From the IMG/VR virus record IMGVR_UViG_3300045995_000322, positions 1-22,509 of that record: 22,509 nucleotides of DNA; one strand, given 5' to 3'. Made by a program: the position numbers and the translations under genes. Of the stretch, positions 1 to 8,250 are shown piece by piece. A model generated the notes under the pieces. It made no database searches and was not told the DNA's origin. It worked only from the letters and a program-made list of their open reading frames with translations. Position 1 is the stretch's first letter; every line of letters begins with the position of its first letter. Source of the stretch: a virus.

Positions 1-973
1 CGGTCTCATACACCTGCTTGTACCGGGCGTAGTCCGTCGTGATCCCCTGCGTCGTGCCGTCGTCGTTTGTCGCATCCTGGCGGATATGGGTGGCCAGCGT
101 CGCCGCGCCCGCGTCCGTCTTCTTCGCATCTACCACGATCATTACGGCGTCAATCGAGGCGCCAGGATTCTTGAAATCCTCACAGCCGTAGCTTTCGCGT
201 TCGCCTGCCGCGTCGAGCGTCACATAACTCGTGTCGTCGTCAGGTGACGGCTCATCAACCATTGGATAGTGCGGGTCGGCGGGACCGGAGGACGCGACAC
301 CATCCTGGTTTGCACCATCGGCAATCGGATAGTGCGAATCCACGCGCCGGTCGCCGACAAAGGTGGACGCCGACCAGAGGTCATCGACATACACCGCCAC
401 GCCGCCACCGGGCACGTTGCCGTTGCCGATGAGGATGTTCGTGATCGTGGCTGTGCCGGTTCGCGTGTCCTGATTTGTCAGGGTGAGTCTGGGGACCCCA
501 TTGACCCGGATCTCCAGCTCGCCAACAGTGTCAGAGACAAGGAGACGCGCTTGAATATGGAAGGGCAGCGCAGCAGAGATCACACCCGCTGCCGTGCGCC
601 CCAAGAGGGTCCGGTAGCCGTCGTTATAGGGCAGGGGGTAGTTGAAGTCATTCTCGGGAATGCTTGGACGATAAACCCCGATGGATCCGTCGCTTTCCAC
701 AATCAGGTAGACCTGCCCGTTCGTCGCATCGCGGAACTCCAAGAAGGGCACCGGGAACGCCGCGATTTCCAGATAGGCGCCGATCACGACTTCGGCTGGC
801 GAAGTTTTGAAGGCCCGGCATACATAGTTCGCCGCGGCGTTGCACCGCAGTCGGTTGCCGCCATTCCGACCCCCACTGACGATGGAGACGGCCGCCCCGA
901 CGATCCGCACGTGCTCCCGCAGCAGTTGCGCGGTCGGATAATCGTCGTAGCCGTCGAAGTCGTGGATCTGCAT
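1..973 (-). CDS. Tail structural protein with lectin-like region, partial (3' end beyond left edge)
   Basis: Reading the minus strand from the ATG at 971-973 gives an unbroken frame of 324 codons to the left edge, so the C-terminus is missing. The protein begins MQIHDFDGYDDYPTAQLL. A Shine-Dalgarno-like GAGGA sits 7 bases upstream of the start, and the gene begins 15 bases after the preceding tail gene ends. Residues about 40-205 alternate hydrophobic and polar residues and end in a VYVDDLWSAS segment, a pattern common in concanavalin/LamG-like beta-sandwich domains of phage tail-tip or receptor-binding proteins. Position after the tape measure and one distal tail protein fits a tail-tip or fibre component. 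The fold assignment is an inference from pattern only. A 534-residue plus-strand frame covering the same bases is an antisense shadow. Confidence 0.75.
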   Translation of the reverse strand, partial: MQIHDFDGYDDYPTAQLLREHVRIVGAAVSIVSGGRNGGNRLRCNAAANYVCRAFKTSPAEVVIGAYLEIAAFPVPFLEFRDATNGQVYLIVESDGSIGVYRPSIPENDFNYPLPYNDGYRTLLGRTAAGVISAALPFHIQARLLVSDTVGELEIRVNGVPRLTLTNQDTRTGTATITNILIGNGNVPGGGVAVYVDDLWSASTFVGDRRVDSHYPIADGANQDGVASSGPADPHYPMVDEPSPDDDTSYVTLDAAGERESYGCEDFKNPGASIDAVMIVVDAKKTDAGAATLATHIRQDATNDDGTTQGITTDYARYKQVYET

Positions 974-988
974 GGCTTAGTCCTCAGA

Positions 989-1825
989 TCACAAGGGAAG
1001 ACCGCGAGAAACCTCAATAAACTCAACCGGCAGGTTCAGCAGATCATGGGCTTGCCACGTCGCCGAGAGAGCCTGACTGAGGCCTTCGGCGCAGCGCATC
1101 AGGCATCCGCCATCGGTCAGAACCTCATCGTTAAGGACCACGACGAAGGGCTGAACAGGGCCACCTGCATCGTCGACGAGGTCCTTCAGTGCGTCGTAGT
1201 CGGCCGTGCCGCCGACCACCGTGCCGCGCACGCGCGTCTGCTTGACGTTCATGTCGTAGTAGGTCTTCACGCCGTAGGCTGTTTCGAGCGCCGGGATGTA
1301 TCGCCGCTCGATCGTCTGCTCATCGTCGAAGCGCAGGCCGTTCGTCCAAGTCCGCCACTGCTTGACCAGACAGACTTCACCGAGCTGAATGGGCACGGAG
1401 GACGTCGCCGGAATGTAGAGCCGCCAGTACCGAAAGCCGCTGGTTGCATAGCCGGCCACGGCTGTCAGGTCGACCCAGGGCCGTTTGCTGTGCCCGTCCT
1501 TGTCGGCGGCCGCGACGGTGAGCGCCGCGTTGAGCGTCGGGCTGCCCCAGCTATTCGACGTGTGCCCCTGAAATCTGACAGCAAGGCCCGCACTCAGGTT
1601 GTGCGCCGGGATCACGATCCCATCCAGGCGCTGCGCAGCGCCAAAGTCGAACAGAATCGCCGTCGCAATCGCCGGGCTGTTCGTGAACTTCAGCGGCTTC
1701 GCCGGATTGCCATCATGCAGCGATGCCAGCCCGTAGTTCGGGTCAGTCGACACCGTCCCGAGCGGTGCGGTGATCGTGGCGTTCCCGGTCACGATGTCCG
1801 AGGGGAGACAGTAGCGATACCGCAT
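989..1825 (-). CDS. Distal tail / minor tail protein
   Basis: About 278 residues, starting at the ATG at 1823-1825 (MRYRYCLPSDIVTGNATI). An in-frame TTG two codons upstream (1831) is possible but less likely. The gene starts 25 bases after the tape measure stop. Residues about 55-150 contain LFDFGAAQRLDGIVIPAHNL and FRYWRLYIP, which resemble jelly-roll (discoidin-like) domains seen in phage tail-tip proteins. The C-terminal half (RYIPALETAYGVKTYYDM onward) looks like a second beta-rich domain. Its place directly downstream of the tape measure corresponds to the lambda gpM/gpL or distal-tail position. I recognise no specific named family, so the function rests on position and composition. Confidence 0.75.
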   Translation of the reverse strand: MRYRYCLPSDIVTGNATITAPLGTVSTDPNYGLASLHDGNPAKPLKFTNSPAIATAILFDFGAAQRLDGIVIPAHNLSAGLAVRFQGHTSNSWGSPTLNAALTVAAADKDGHSKRPWVDLTAVAGYATSGFRYWRLYIPATSSVPIQLGEVCLVKQWRTWTNGLRFDDEQTIERRYIPALETAYGVKTYYDMNVKQTRVRGTVVGGTADYDALKDLVDDAGGPVQPFVVVLNDEVLTDGGCLMRCAEGLSQALSATWQAHDLLNLPVEFIEVSRGLPL

Positions 1826-1850
1826 CAGCAATCCAGGAGCGCCTTGAGGA

Positions 1851-4800
1851 TCATGGGTTCACCTTCGCTTTGATCGTCCTGGTCAGCCGGGTCCCTTCGT
1901 GCTCGATGTTGTCGGTGATGATTTGACGGATATACGGCACGATCTCCTTCACGGTCACACGCTTGACGTCCGCCCCATCCAGCGCCCTGATGTCGAATTG
2001 CAGATTGAGGTTGACGACCCTCGATTCTCGCGCCGGTTCGCCACTCGGGGCCTGTCCATGATTCATCGCCGCCAGCGCCCACCGACCCAGCGCCGGCATC
2101 CCCGTATCCCGCGATAGAATCCCTTCCCCGACCTGCGCCAGGATGGGCACCTCGTCTGCGGCCCTCGCCGCCCGGCCGACCAGCAGTCCCGTGTGCGCCC
2201 GGGTGTAGGCTTCGCCGGCGGCCCAAATCGAGGCGCCGACATGCGCGGGCGAGATGAGCCCGCCGCGGTGCATCACGAGCCCGCCGTGGTGGTAGGCCTC
2301 GCCGTCGTCAGGGGACGGCTCCGGCCGTGGCGTGGCAGGAGCGCCAGGAACGGCCGGCGTGCCACGCGGCACCGCCTTCCCATAGGCTTCAGCCGCCCCG
2401 CGGGCGCGACTGAAGGCGTCATCGGCCGCCTTGCCCCAATCCTGAATCGCAACGACCATTGCCTCGATCGCCAGTTTCAAGTCCTTGAAGGCGGCGAGCA
2501 TCTGCTCGTTGATCGATTTGTGGTTCTCGCCGACAAGGTCCCATTCCTCGCCCTGCCGCAGCATGGCCTCGGTCTCGTCGTCGACGACGATCTTGCCGTC
2601 TTTCCAGAGTTGCCAGAGGGTCTGCAGCGACGGCTGCATCAGGACCATGGCGACCTTGGCGTCCGTGCCGCCATCGACCATGGCCTTGTAGGCCTTCTTC
2701 GTGTCGGTCGCGAGCGCGTTGACCGCCTCTTGGCTGATGAGGCCGGCGGCGCTGAGGGCCTGCACGATCTTGGTCGCCGTGCTGAGAGGATCGAGCACAC
2801 CCTTGAAGGTGGTCTGGACCTGGCGCATCCCGAGCAACTCGCCGATCGCCCCCTCCGCATCGATCCCGAGAATCTTCAACCCCTCGGCGTAGTCGTCGAG
2901 CACCGGCCCGATAGACTGCAGCGCGCCGTAGAAATCGCCGGTCGACTGGACCATCACGGCGAAGGCTGCGACCGTGTAGGCCGAGAGGGAACCAATCGAC
3001 TCCTTCGCGTCTGCCGACGCCTGATTCACCTTGGCTTGCCACTCATCGACCTTCTGCTTCGCCGCTTCGAGTTTGAGGGGATCGGGGTCAGCATCCTTGG
3101 CGAGCTCGTCGTAGTCCTTCTTCGCCTGAGCCAGTCCGTCGCTCGCGTCACGAAGCGGTTTCACCCAGATCCCGATCAACTCGCCGATCAGCGAAACGGC
3201 CGACTGCGCAGCAGCCTGCCGAACCTTCAGCGCGTCGAGCGCGGCGGTGACCTTTTCGATGGACCGCTGTATCTCCTTAGTGTTCCCCGCGGACTTGCGA
3301 ATATGCTCGGCCCAAGCATCCCACTCCCGACCCGTGAGTTGGAGGTTCGCGCGTAACGTGTCGAGGCCGCCCTGTTGCTTCACATAGGCCTCGACCAACC
3401 GATTGGTCTCATTCCGAGCGATGTTCGCCTTGTCGGTCCAATCGGATAACGCCTTGATGGCTTGGTACATCACACCCAGGATGGCCAGATAGCCGGCCGC
3501 TTGCTGCATTCCAGCGGCCATCTTTTGTGAGCTATTCTGAGCGGCGGCCATGGCCTTTTCGCCGGCCTTGATTGCGTCGATGGCCTGGAGCAAGAGGTTG
3601 ATGGAGGTAACCCCCTTCGCGACGGCCGCCAGGACCGTCCCCATCGATCCGTCTGAGACCTGGGCGAGTTGCGTGAAGGCCTGTGCGACCCCGCCGACCG
3701 CATCGGCCAGCAGCCCGACATCTGCTGGCGCCTTCTTCCCGAAGGTCCAGTCAATGACGTCGCCCGTCACTTCGACGCCCGTCTTGAGTTGCGGCAGCGC
3801 GTCAAGGACGGTCCGCGCAAACTGCGGCTGGTTGAAGGCGAAGTTGATCTTCTTATTCGCGTCCTCGATCCCGGTCAATAGCCCCTCGATCTGGCGTTTG
3901 ACCTTCGGAATATCCTTCGTGCCGAAGGTCCAGTCGATCGCATGCGCCCGCTCCCCGATCTCGTCAATACTGCCGGCAAGGTCTGCCCGACGCACCGCCT
4001 CGGCCGCCCGCTGGAACGCGAGCGGAAGTTCCACGCCCAGGGCCTGGGCGTTCCGCGTCGCCTTCAGGATCGCGTCCGCGTTCTCCTTGATCCATTCCCC
4101 GCGCATCGCTGTGCCGGCGGTGCCGAGCTTTTCGTAGGCCGACCAGACTGTGGTGAGATCCGCGATCTTGTCGCGCAGCTCCTGGACCGGTCCCGTGGCT
4201 TTCTTCTGCTCCTTGGCAAGGTCGACAATGACTGGCTTCTGCTTCGCCGTGGCGTCCGTGGTTTTGTTCGTCGCATCCGTGAGCCGGAACTGAGCCTTGG
4301 CGGCGTCCTCATACCACTGCGCGGAAGCTCGGAAATCTGCCGCCTGCGAGCCGATGCCGAGCGCCTTCGCGCCCGGGATCTTCGCGGCAAGGTCGGCCGC
4401 CGCCGCCGCCGTGCGGTAGAGCCAGGCCACGGCGGACATGCCCATCCCCACGAGATTAGAGAATCCCTGCTGCAAGGCGGGCACGACCGTTGAGCCGAGC
4501 GTGCCCATCCATCGCGCGACGCTCGTGAGCACGGGCACAAGCGGCGTGAGGACCTGGGCGATGAGCACGCTCCCGGAGAGCTTCAGGGTGTCGAGGGTAT
4601 CCCCCAGCTCGTCCCCTGCGGCAACCATCTTCTCGTCGAGCACGAGGCCGAGCCGTTCCGCTTCCGCGGCCGTCTCGCTCAGGTTCCCCTTCATCATGGG
4701 GAGCACGTCGGCGCCGCTCTTCCCGAAAAGGCGCACAGCCAGCGCACTTTGTGCCAGGGGATCAGGAATCTTCGCGATCGCATCCGCGACCGTGAAGAAC

Positions 4801-5312
4801 ATCTGATCAGGCCCCTGCTTGCGGAGATCCTCTACCGAAAGGCCGAGGCTCTTGAGCCCCGCGAGCGCGGACTTGTCGCCCTCCACGAGGTTGCGGCCCA
4901 ATTTCGAGGCGGCGGATGCCGCGGTCTCAACATCTCCGCCGTTCATCTTCGCGGCATACCCGAGCTTTTGTAGGGCCGTCGTCGACAGGCCCGTCTTGGC
5001 GGACAGGTCGGTGAGCTGACCGGTGAAGTCGGCGTACTGTTTGATCGCCCCGGCGATCGCCGCGACGCTGAAGGCCGCCACGATCGCCTTCCCGACGCCG
5101 CCGAGGCTTCGGCTGACGCCATCCATTGAGCCCGCGGCCGTTTTGCCGGCGTCGCCCATGTGGCCGCCGAAAGCCTTGGCCTCCCGGCCGGCCGCGCCGA
5201 AGGTCCCGCCGAGCCCCTTCGCCTTGGCCTCAGCTTTATTGAGGTCAGCGAAGAAGCTCGCGCTCTCCGTCTTCAGTTCAAGGACCGTGCGTCCGAGTCC
5301 GGGCTCGTTCAT
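1851..5312 (-). CDS. Tail tape measure protein
   Basis: 1153 residues if started at the ATG at 5310-5312 (MNEPGLGRTVLELKTESA), which overlaps the stop of the upstream gene as ATGA. A longer frame reaching 5429 would run into that gene and is not preferred. It is the largest gene in the window. It is rich in Ala, Lys, Asp and Glu with long predicted helices, and has an N-terminal region typical of TMPs (FFADLNKAEAKAKGLGGTF, then GVGKAIVAAFSVAAIAGAIK). There are hydrophobic stretches in the middle and a Gly/His-rich segment near residue 1020 (HHGGLVMHRGGLISPAHVG) often seen in tape measures. The protein sets tail length during assembly and is ejected with DNA. By the rough rule of 0.15 nm per residue, the tail would be about 170 nm (inference). 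The upstream chaperone genes fit this role. Confidence 0.93.
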   Translation of the reverse strand: MNEPGLGRTVLELKTESASFFADLNKAEAKAKGLGGTFGAAGREAKAFGGHMGDAGKTAAGSMDGVSRSLGGVGKAIVAAFSVAAIAGAIKQYADFTGQLTDLSAKTGLSTTALQKLGYAAKMNGGDVETAASAASKLGRNLVEGDKSALAGLKSLGLSVEDLRKQGPDQMFFTVADAIAKIPDPLAQSALAVRLFGKSGADVLPMMKGNLSETAAEAERLGLVLDEKMVAAGDELGDTLDTLKLSGSVLIAQVLTPLVPVLTSVARWMGTLGSTVVPALQQGFSNLVGMGMSAVAWLYRTAAAAADLAAKIPGAKALGIGSQAADFRASAQWYEDAAKAQFRLTDATNKTTDATAKQKPVIVDLAKEQKKATGPVQELRDKIADLTTVWSAYEKLGTAGTAMRGEWIKENADAILKATRNAQALGVELPLAFQRAAEAVRRADLAGSIDEIGERAHAIDWTFGTKDIPKVKRQIEGLLTGIEDANKKINFAFNQPQFARTVLDALPQLKTGVEVTGDVIDWTFGKKAPADVGLLADAVGGVAQAFTQLAQVSDGSMGTVLAAVAKGVTSINLLLQAIDAIKAGEKAMAAAQNSSQKMAAGMQQAAGYLAILGVMYQAIKALSDWTDKANIARNETNRLVEAYVKQQGGLDTLRANLQLTGREWDAWAEHIRKSAGNTKEIQRSIEKVTAALDALKVRQAAAQSAVSLIGELIGIWVKPLRDASDGLAQAKKDYDELAKDADPDPLKLEAAKQKVDEWQAKVNQASADAKESIGSLSAYTVAAFAVMVQSTGDFYGALQSIGPVLDDYAEGLKILGIDAEGAIGELLGMRQVQTTFKGVLDPLSTATKIVQALSAAGLISQEAVNALATDTKKAYKAMVDGGTDAKVAMVLMQPSLQTLWQLWKDGKIVVDDETEAMLRQGEEWDLVGENHKSINEQMLAAFKDLKLAIEAMVVAIQDWGKAADDAFSRARGAAEAYGKAVPRGTPAVPGAPATPRPEPSPDDGEAYHHGGLVMHRGGLISPAHVGASIWAAGEAYTRAHTGLLVGRAARAADEVPILAQVGEGILSRDTGMPALGRWALAAMNHGQAPSGEPARESRVVNLNLQFDIRALDGADVKRVTVKEIVPYIRQIITDNIEHEGTRLTRTIKAKVNP

Positions 5313-5584
5313 GTGGTCAATGCGCTTTCCTTCCGCTTGACGACACGGCGGTAGCCAATCCCGGCGCTCCCCATCGCCTGCGCCGTCAGGCGTTCGGGCG
5401 GCTGATCCCCGCGTGCGAGGCGGAGCCACTCGCGCACGAGATTGCCACTCGCCTCACGTTTGAGCGAGGCGGATCCGACTGCGACCCGCTCAGCCGCATG
5501 CAGGGATTCCTCCGCCTGCAGGCGCGGGAGCATCCGCAGATGCGCCCGCACGACCGCCCGCGGCGTCTCGTCCAGCCACATCAT
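5309..5584 (-). CDS. Putative tail assembly chaperone, T-like (downstream partner)
   Basis: 91 residues, basic and helix-rich (MMWLDETPRAVVRAHLRML). The start ATG overlaps the stop of the 157-residue gene upstream (ATGATG context), with a clear GGAGG at 5592-5596 spaced 7 bases from the start. Its own stop overlaps the tape measure start. In siphophages the two open reading frames just before the tape measure encode the G and GT/T tail assembly chaperones. This frame lies at -1 relative to the upstream gene, the same relation as in lambda G-T. Here, however, the frame has its own good ribosome site, so it may be translated independently. The assignment is by position; sequence identity to a named family is not obvious. 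Confidence 0.65.
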   Translation of the reverse strand: MMWLDETPRAVVRAHLRMLPRLQAEESLHAAERVAVGSASLKREASGNLVREWLRLARGDQPPERLTAQAMGSAGIGYRRVVKRKESALTT

Positions 5585-6054
5585 GGGGCTGCCTCCAAAG
5601 GCATAGAGGAGAGTGGGGATGAGGACTCCCCAGTCGTCTCCTCGCCGGACGTCGTTCTGTGCGCCTCCGCGGTTTTCGCGATCGCTCTGATTGCTTGGAG
5701 GCTCGCCGTCAACCAGAGCCGTGAAAAAGTCAGCCCCACGGCCGCCCGCTGCGACGTGGTTAGGCGCTCCAGGATCTCGTCCGGCGCCAGGAGGAGCTTG
5801 CGGCAGAAGGTGCGTAGAAGGCGGTCATAGTCGGCGTCGTCGTCGTCTGTCGCCTCCTCAAGCGCCTCGATCGCCTCGATCCGCTTCCCGAGCGCGAGCA
5901 GCCGATGATTCTCGAGCACCGACAATTCGTCCGGTGCGCGCAGCTCGTACTCGACCTCGTCAATCCGGACGATCGGCCGGATGACCAGCGTATCGAGGTC
6001 CAGGAGCGGGCGCTTGGCTGGCGGGGGTGAGGCCGGGGTCTTCGTCTCGACCAT
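5581..6054 (-). CDS. Putative tail assembly chaperone, G-like
   Basis: 157 residues, start ATG at 6052-6054 with AGGAG six bases upstream. The N-terminus is Pro-rich (ETKTPASPPPAKRPLLDLD), followed by LVIRPIVRIDEVEYELRAP, an opening typical of short phage proteins that recognise the tape measure, then acidic helices with a DDDDAD run near residue 70. The C-terminal tail is Ser/Glu/Thr-rich. The gene sits between the tail tube gene and the tape measure, the standard place for tail assembly chaperones. It overlaps the next gene by 4 bases. Function is assigned mainly from synteny and size. Confidence 0.7.
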   Translation of the reverse strand: MVETKTPASPPPAKRPLLDLDTLVIRPIVRIDEVEYELRAPDELSVLENHRLLALGKRIEAIEALEEATDDDDADYDRLLRTFCRKLLLAPDEILERLTTSQRAAVGLTFSRLWLTASLQAIRAIAKTAEAHRTTSGEETTGESSSPLSSMPLEAAP

Positions 6055-6247
6055 GGAATGCTCCTGCGTCGGGGCGCGGGTGGAAGATCAACTCAATGCC
6101 GAGCGCGCGAGACTCAGCTTCGAGCGCGGTGAGGGCCGAGGCGGCGCTGCGCAACTGCTCCCGGTGACGCCGGATGGCCGCCTTGTGGGCGGCGACTTCA
6201 GCCCGGAGCGCCGCCGCCCTCGCCGCGAGATTAGGTCTCGGCAACAT
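5960..6247 (-). CDS. Small coiled-coil protein of unknown function
   Basis: 95 residues. The first 50 residues are an Ala/Arg/Glu-rich helix with heptad-like spacing (LAARAAALRAEVAAHKAAI), probably a coiled coil; the rest is Pro/Gly-rich and low in structure. It overlaps the 3' end of the tail tube gene by 17 bases and the first 95 bases of the G-like gene. No convincing Shine-Dalgarno precedes its ATG at 6245-6247, so expression would depend on coupling to the upstream gene. I call it real because otherwise 6055-6230 would be the longest gap of the tail module and the helix-forming part lies exactly in that gap. The C-terminal part may be only overlap. No function is claimed. Confidence 0.5.
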   Translation of the reverse strand: MLPRPNLAARAAALRAEVAAHKAAIRRHREQLRSAASALTALEAESRALGIELIFHPRPDAGAFHGRDEDPGLTPASQAPAPGPRYAGHPADRPD

Positions 6248-6839
6248 CCGTCTGGACGATCAGCCGACCGAAGTACTCGTCTGCCGTGGCCGCCTCCGAA
6301 TCGACCAGCGCGGTCCACTCGAGCGCCAGGCCGGCGGCCTCGCCGTTCCGAAAGACGGGCGCCGGTGTTCCGGTCTGCGCGGCCCGCGGGACCTCATACT
6401 GCGCGACGCCATCCGCCATCTCGGGCGACGGGCCGCGGACGAGCAGCGCCATCGTCGCGACGGCCGTGCCGCGCGACAAGCCGATTGACTTCGTGCCAGC
6501 CACACCCGGTGCCGCAGGCACTGTCGTGATCGCGTTCGAGTTGAGCGCGTGGGCGTATTGCTCGAGTGTGAGGTCGGCCAGCGTCAGCTTGATCTTCAGG
6601 TCCTCTTCCGTGCGGAACGCCTTCCGCGACCCGCAATCGCCGGCCGCCCGGAAGAAGTTCATCGTCTGCGAGTGCTCGACGGTGACGCCCTCAGAGAAAT
6701 AATTGAGGTCGCCGGAGGTGCCAACCTTCGCCCATGGGGCAGAGGGCTCGGTATCGACCTCTGCAAAGGCGGTGCCCACTGGCGCGGCCCAAACCGTGAA
6801 GGGCGCGCCGAGGACTTCATACGGGACTGCGTTCTGCAT
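6231..6839 (-). CDS. Major tail tube protein (lambda V position)
   Basis: 202 residues, start ATG at 6837-6839 with a strong AGGAGAG just upstream. The protein starts MQNAVPYEVLGAPFTVWAAP and continues with SAPWAKVGTSGDLNYFSEGV, EEDLKIKLTLADLTLEQYA and a late ALEWTALVDSEAATADEYF segment. This layout (short N-terminal strand, GTSGD turn, then a beta-barrel with an LTLADLTLE helix edge) is common in siphophage tail tube subunits. It polymerises into the tube around the tape measure. It follows the Z-like and terminator-like genes and precedes the chaperone genes, the standard place for the tube gene. The strong ribosome site fits a high-copy structural protein. Confidence 0.8.
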   Translation of the reverse strand: MQNAVPYEVLGAPFTVWAAPVGTAFAEVDTEPSAPWAKVGTSGDLNYFSEGVTVEHSQTMNFFRAAGDCGSRKAFRTEEDLKIKLTLADLTLEQYAHALNSNAITTVPAAPGVAGTKSIGLSRGTAVATMALLVRGPSPEMADGVAQYEVPRAAQTGTPAPVFRNGEAAGLALEWTALVDSEAATADEYFGRLIVQTDVAET

Positions 6840-6860
6840 GGTCTCTCTCCTGTGCGCGTC

Positions 6861-7415
6861 CTACGCGCTCTTGCTCATCGCGAAGCGGAACTCCGACTGG
6901 AGGTTCTTGACGAGTTGCTCCTCGCCGCGCGCCTGGCCGACGGCGACGTGTTTGGTGAAGACGCGGGCGATCGACGGGCCGTGCAGCTCATAGATCGGCA
7001 GCCGCCGCGTATTGCCAGGGAGGCGCGTGAACACGCCGCGGTGCCCACTCTGCATGCGCGCGAGAAAGGCATGCGGATACCGCCCCGCTCCGCCACGCAG
7101 CCGGGCCGTCACGCCGCGCCCCTTCCCACGCGAGGGTTCTGGTCCTGTCGCCCCGTAGTCGATGAGCGGGATCGGCTTCGCGCTGGCGTGGAGTTCTGCG
7201 ACCAGTTGGTCGGCTCGCGCCTCACGCACCCAGATCCGCTCGCGCACGTCCCCGCTCTTCAGCCCGGTATCGACGGCCACCTCCCGGACCATGGCCGTCT
7301 TCGCGCTGGCGATCGAGCGATTGAGCGCCCGCACGATGGCCTGCGGGGCAAACGCCTGCATGCGCTCGAAGGCGCGTAGGGTCTCCGCGACGTTGACCTG
7401 AATGCTGACGTTCAT
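6861..7415 (-). CDS. Minor tail protein, gpZ-like
   Basis: 184 residues from the ATG at 7413-7415 (MNVSIQVNVAETLRAFERM). A longer in-frame start at 7451 would lie inside the preceding gene. Helical N-terminus (QAIVRALNRSIASAKTAMVR), then VDTGLKSGDVRERIWV and a basic Gly-rich central region, ending FTKHVAVGQARGEEQLVKNL. The N-terminal pattern 'aLNrtiasartamvRe ... tGlk...vr.ri.v..A' is what I know from prophage minor tail protein Z. In lambda, gpZ is needed to join tails to heads or finish the tail top. It begins 4 bases after the upstream stop and ends 21 bases before the tube gene. Confidence 0.8.
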   Translation of the reverse strand: MNVSIQVNVAETLRAFERMQAFAPQAIVRALNRSIASAKTAMVREVAVDTGLKSGDVRERIWVREARADQLVAELHASAKPIPLIDYGATGPEPSRGKGRGVTARLRGGAGRYPHAFLARMQSGHRGVFTRLPGNTRRLPIYELHGPSIARVFTKHVAVGQARGEEQLVKNLQSEFRFAMSKSA

Positions 7416-7419
7416 GGCC

Positions 7420-7866
7420 TTACGGCGTTCCCCAACACTCCGCGTAATCAATCAGGTACGTGATCCCGATCCCGACGGTCGTGCTCCCTGGCTCACGCGC
7501 CAGCGTGCGCGTCGAACCGCGCGTGAGCGGCGACTTGAGTGCCCGTCCCATCCGTCGATCTTTAACTTCCATCGCCTGCTTGATGTCCCCCAGGATCGCC
7601 TCGATGCTGCCCCACGGGTCGTCGAGGTTGGCCTGCGCCAGCGCCGCAATGGTGAGTGGCAGACGGATAAGAATCTGCTCGCCCTGGTATCGCGGCTCGT
7701 CGTCCCCGATCACGATCGCAATCGCGGTCGTCGGATCGTCAGGTCCGAGCGAGGGAGCCTCGCCCATGAACACGGTCGCGCCGGCGTCGGTCGCGTACCC
7801 GGAGCCGAGGCGGATTGCCTGGAGCCGGGTCTTCACGATCTCAAGGATCTCTGACCGGTTCGACAT
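7420..7866 (-). CDS. Putative tail terminator / minor tail protein (gpU-like position)
   Basis: 148 residues from the ATG at 7864-7866; an adjacent GTG at 7869 could also serve. Starts SNRSEILEIVKTRLQAIRLG, then IAIVIGDDEPRYQGEQILIR, LPLTIAALAQANLDDPWGSI and a C-terminal YLIDYAECWGTP. The layout of an N-terminal helix, a strand of the form 'ai.V..ge', a 'lplti.a.......p' strand and a C-terminal strand is common to small alpha/beta tail terminator and tail completion proteins of siphophages. It lies between the head-tail joining gene and the Z-like gene, where completion proteins are encoded. In lambda Z precedes U; here the order is reversed if the assignment holds. No catalytic role expected. 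Confidence 0.65.
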   Translation of the reverse strand: MSNRSEILEIVKTRLQAIRLGSGYATDAGATVFMGEAPSLGPDDPTTAIAIVIGDDEPRYQGEQILIRLPLTIAALAQANLDDPWGSIEAILGDIKQAMEVKDRRMGRALKSPLTRGSTRTLAREPGSTTVGIGITYLIDYAECWGTP

Positions 7867-7875
7867 CACTCGTTC

Positions 7876-8226
7876 TCACGAACCCAGTTCAGGATCGGGC
7901 AAAAGGAAGACGCGATGATGATCGCTGTCCGTCTGCTCAATCCCATCGATGCGCCAGCGTTGTACGGTTCCGCCCAACATCTCCGGTGCCTCAATGATGG
8001 TGCCCCTGGGGACCGTCGGCACCTCGGTGCGTGTGAGCGCCATCACCCGTTGCGACTCCTTGCGCTGGAACTCCATGGCCGGCGGCATGTCCAGCGTCAA
8101 GGGTGAGACCCAGACCCCCGTCGTCAGGATAGGGATCTCGTCGGGGGCCGGCCGCGTCACCGTCGCCGGCACCCCGAACGCCTCAAAGATCGGGTCCAAC
8201 GGGACCCGAAAGTCGCTGGCCGCCAT
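7876..8226 (-). CDS. Head-tail joining protein, gpFII-like
   Basis: 116 residues from the ATG at 8224-8226 (MAASDFRVPLDPIFEAFGVP). A TTG five codons upstream is less likely; a GGGA lies 6 bases before the ATG. Size (lambda gpFII is 117), the opening with FEAFGVPATVTRPAPDE, the central strand GVWVSPLTLDMP, the 'RGTIIEAPEML' turn and the end WRIDGIEQTDSDHHRVFLLP fit the small beta-barrel head-tail joining proteins that close the connector. The gene lies directly after the capsid gene. A separate gpFI-like gene is not present between them. Confidence 0.75.
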   Translation of the reverse strand: MAASDFRVPLDPIFEAFGVPATVTRPAPDEIPILTTGVWVSPLTLDMPPAMEFQRKESQRVMALTRTEVPTVPRGTIIEAPEMLGGTVQRWRIDGIEQTDSDHHRVFLLPDPELGS

Positions 8227-8250
8227 GTCGCGTCCCGTCAACCGCTCGCG

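Noticed and set aside
269-1873. 534-residue open frame on the plus strand
   Set aside because: It lies antisense to two tail genes with good starts and recognisable folds; its own sequence has no family pattern and reflects GC-rich codon bias.
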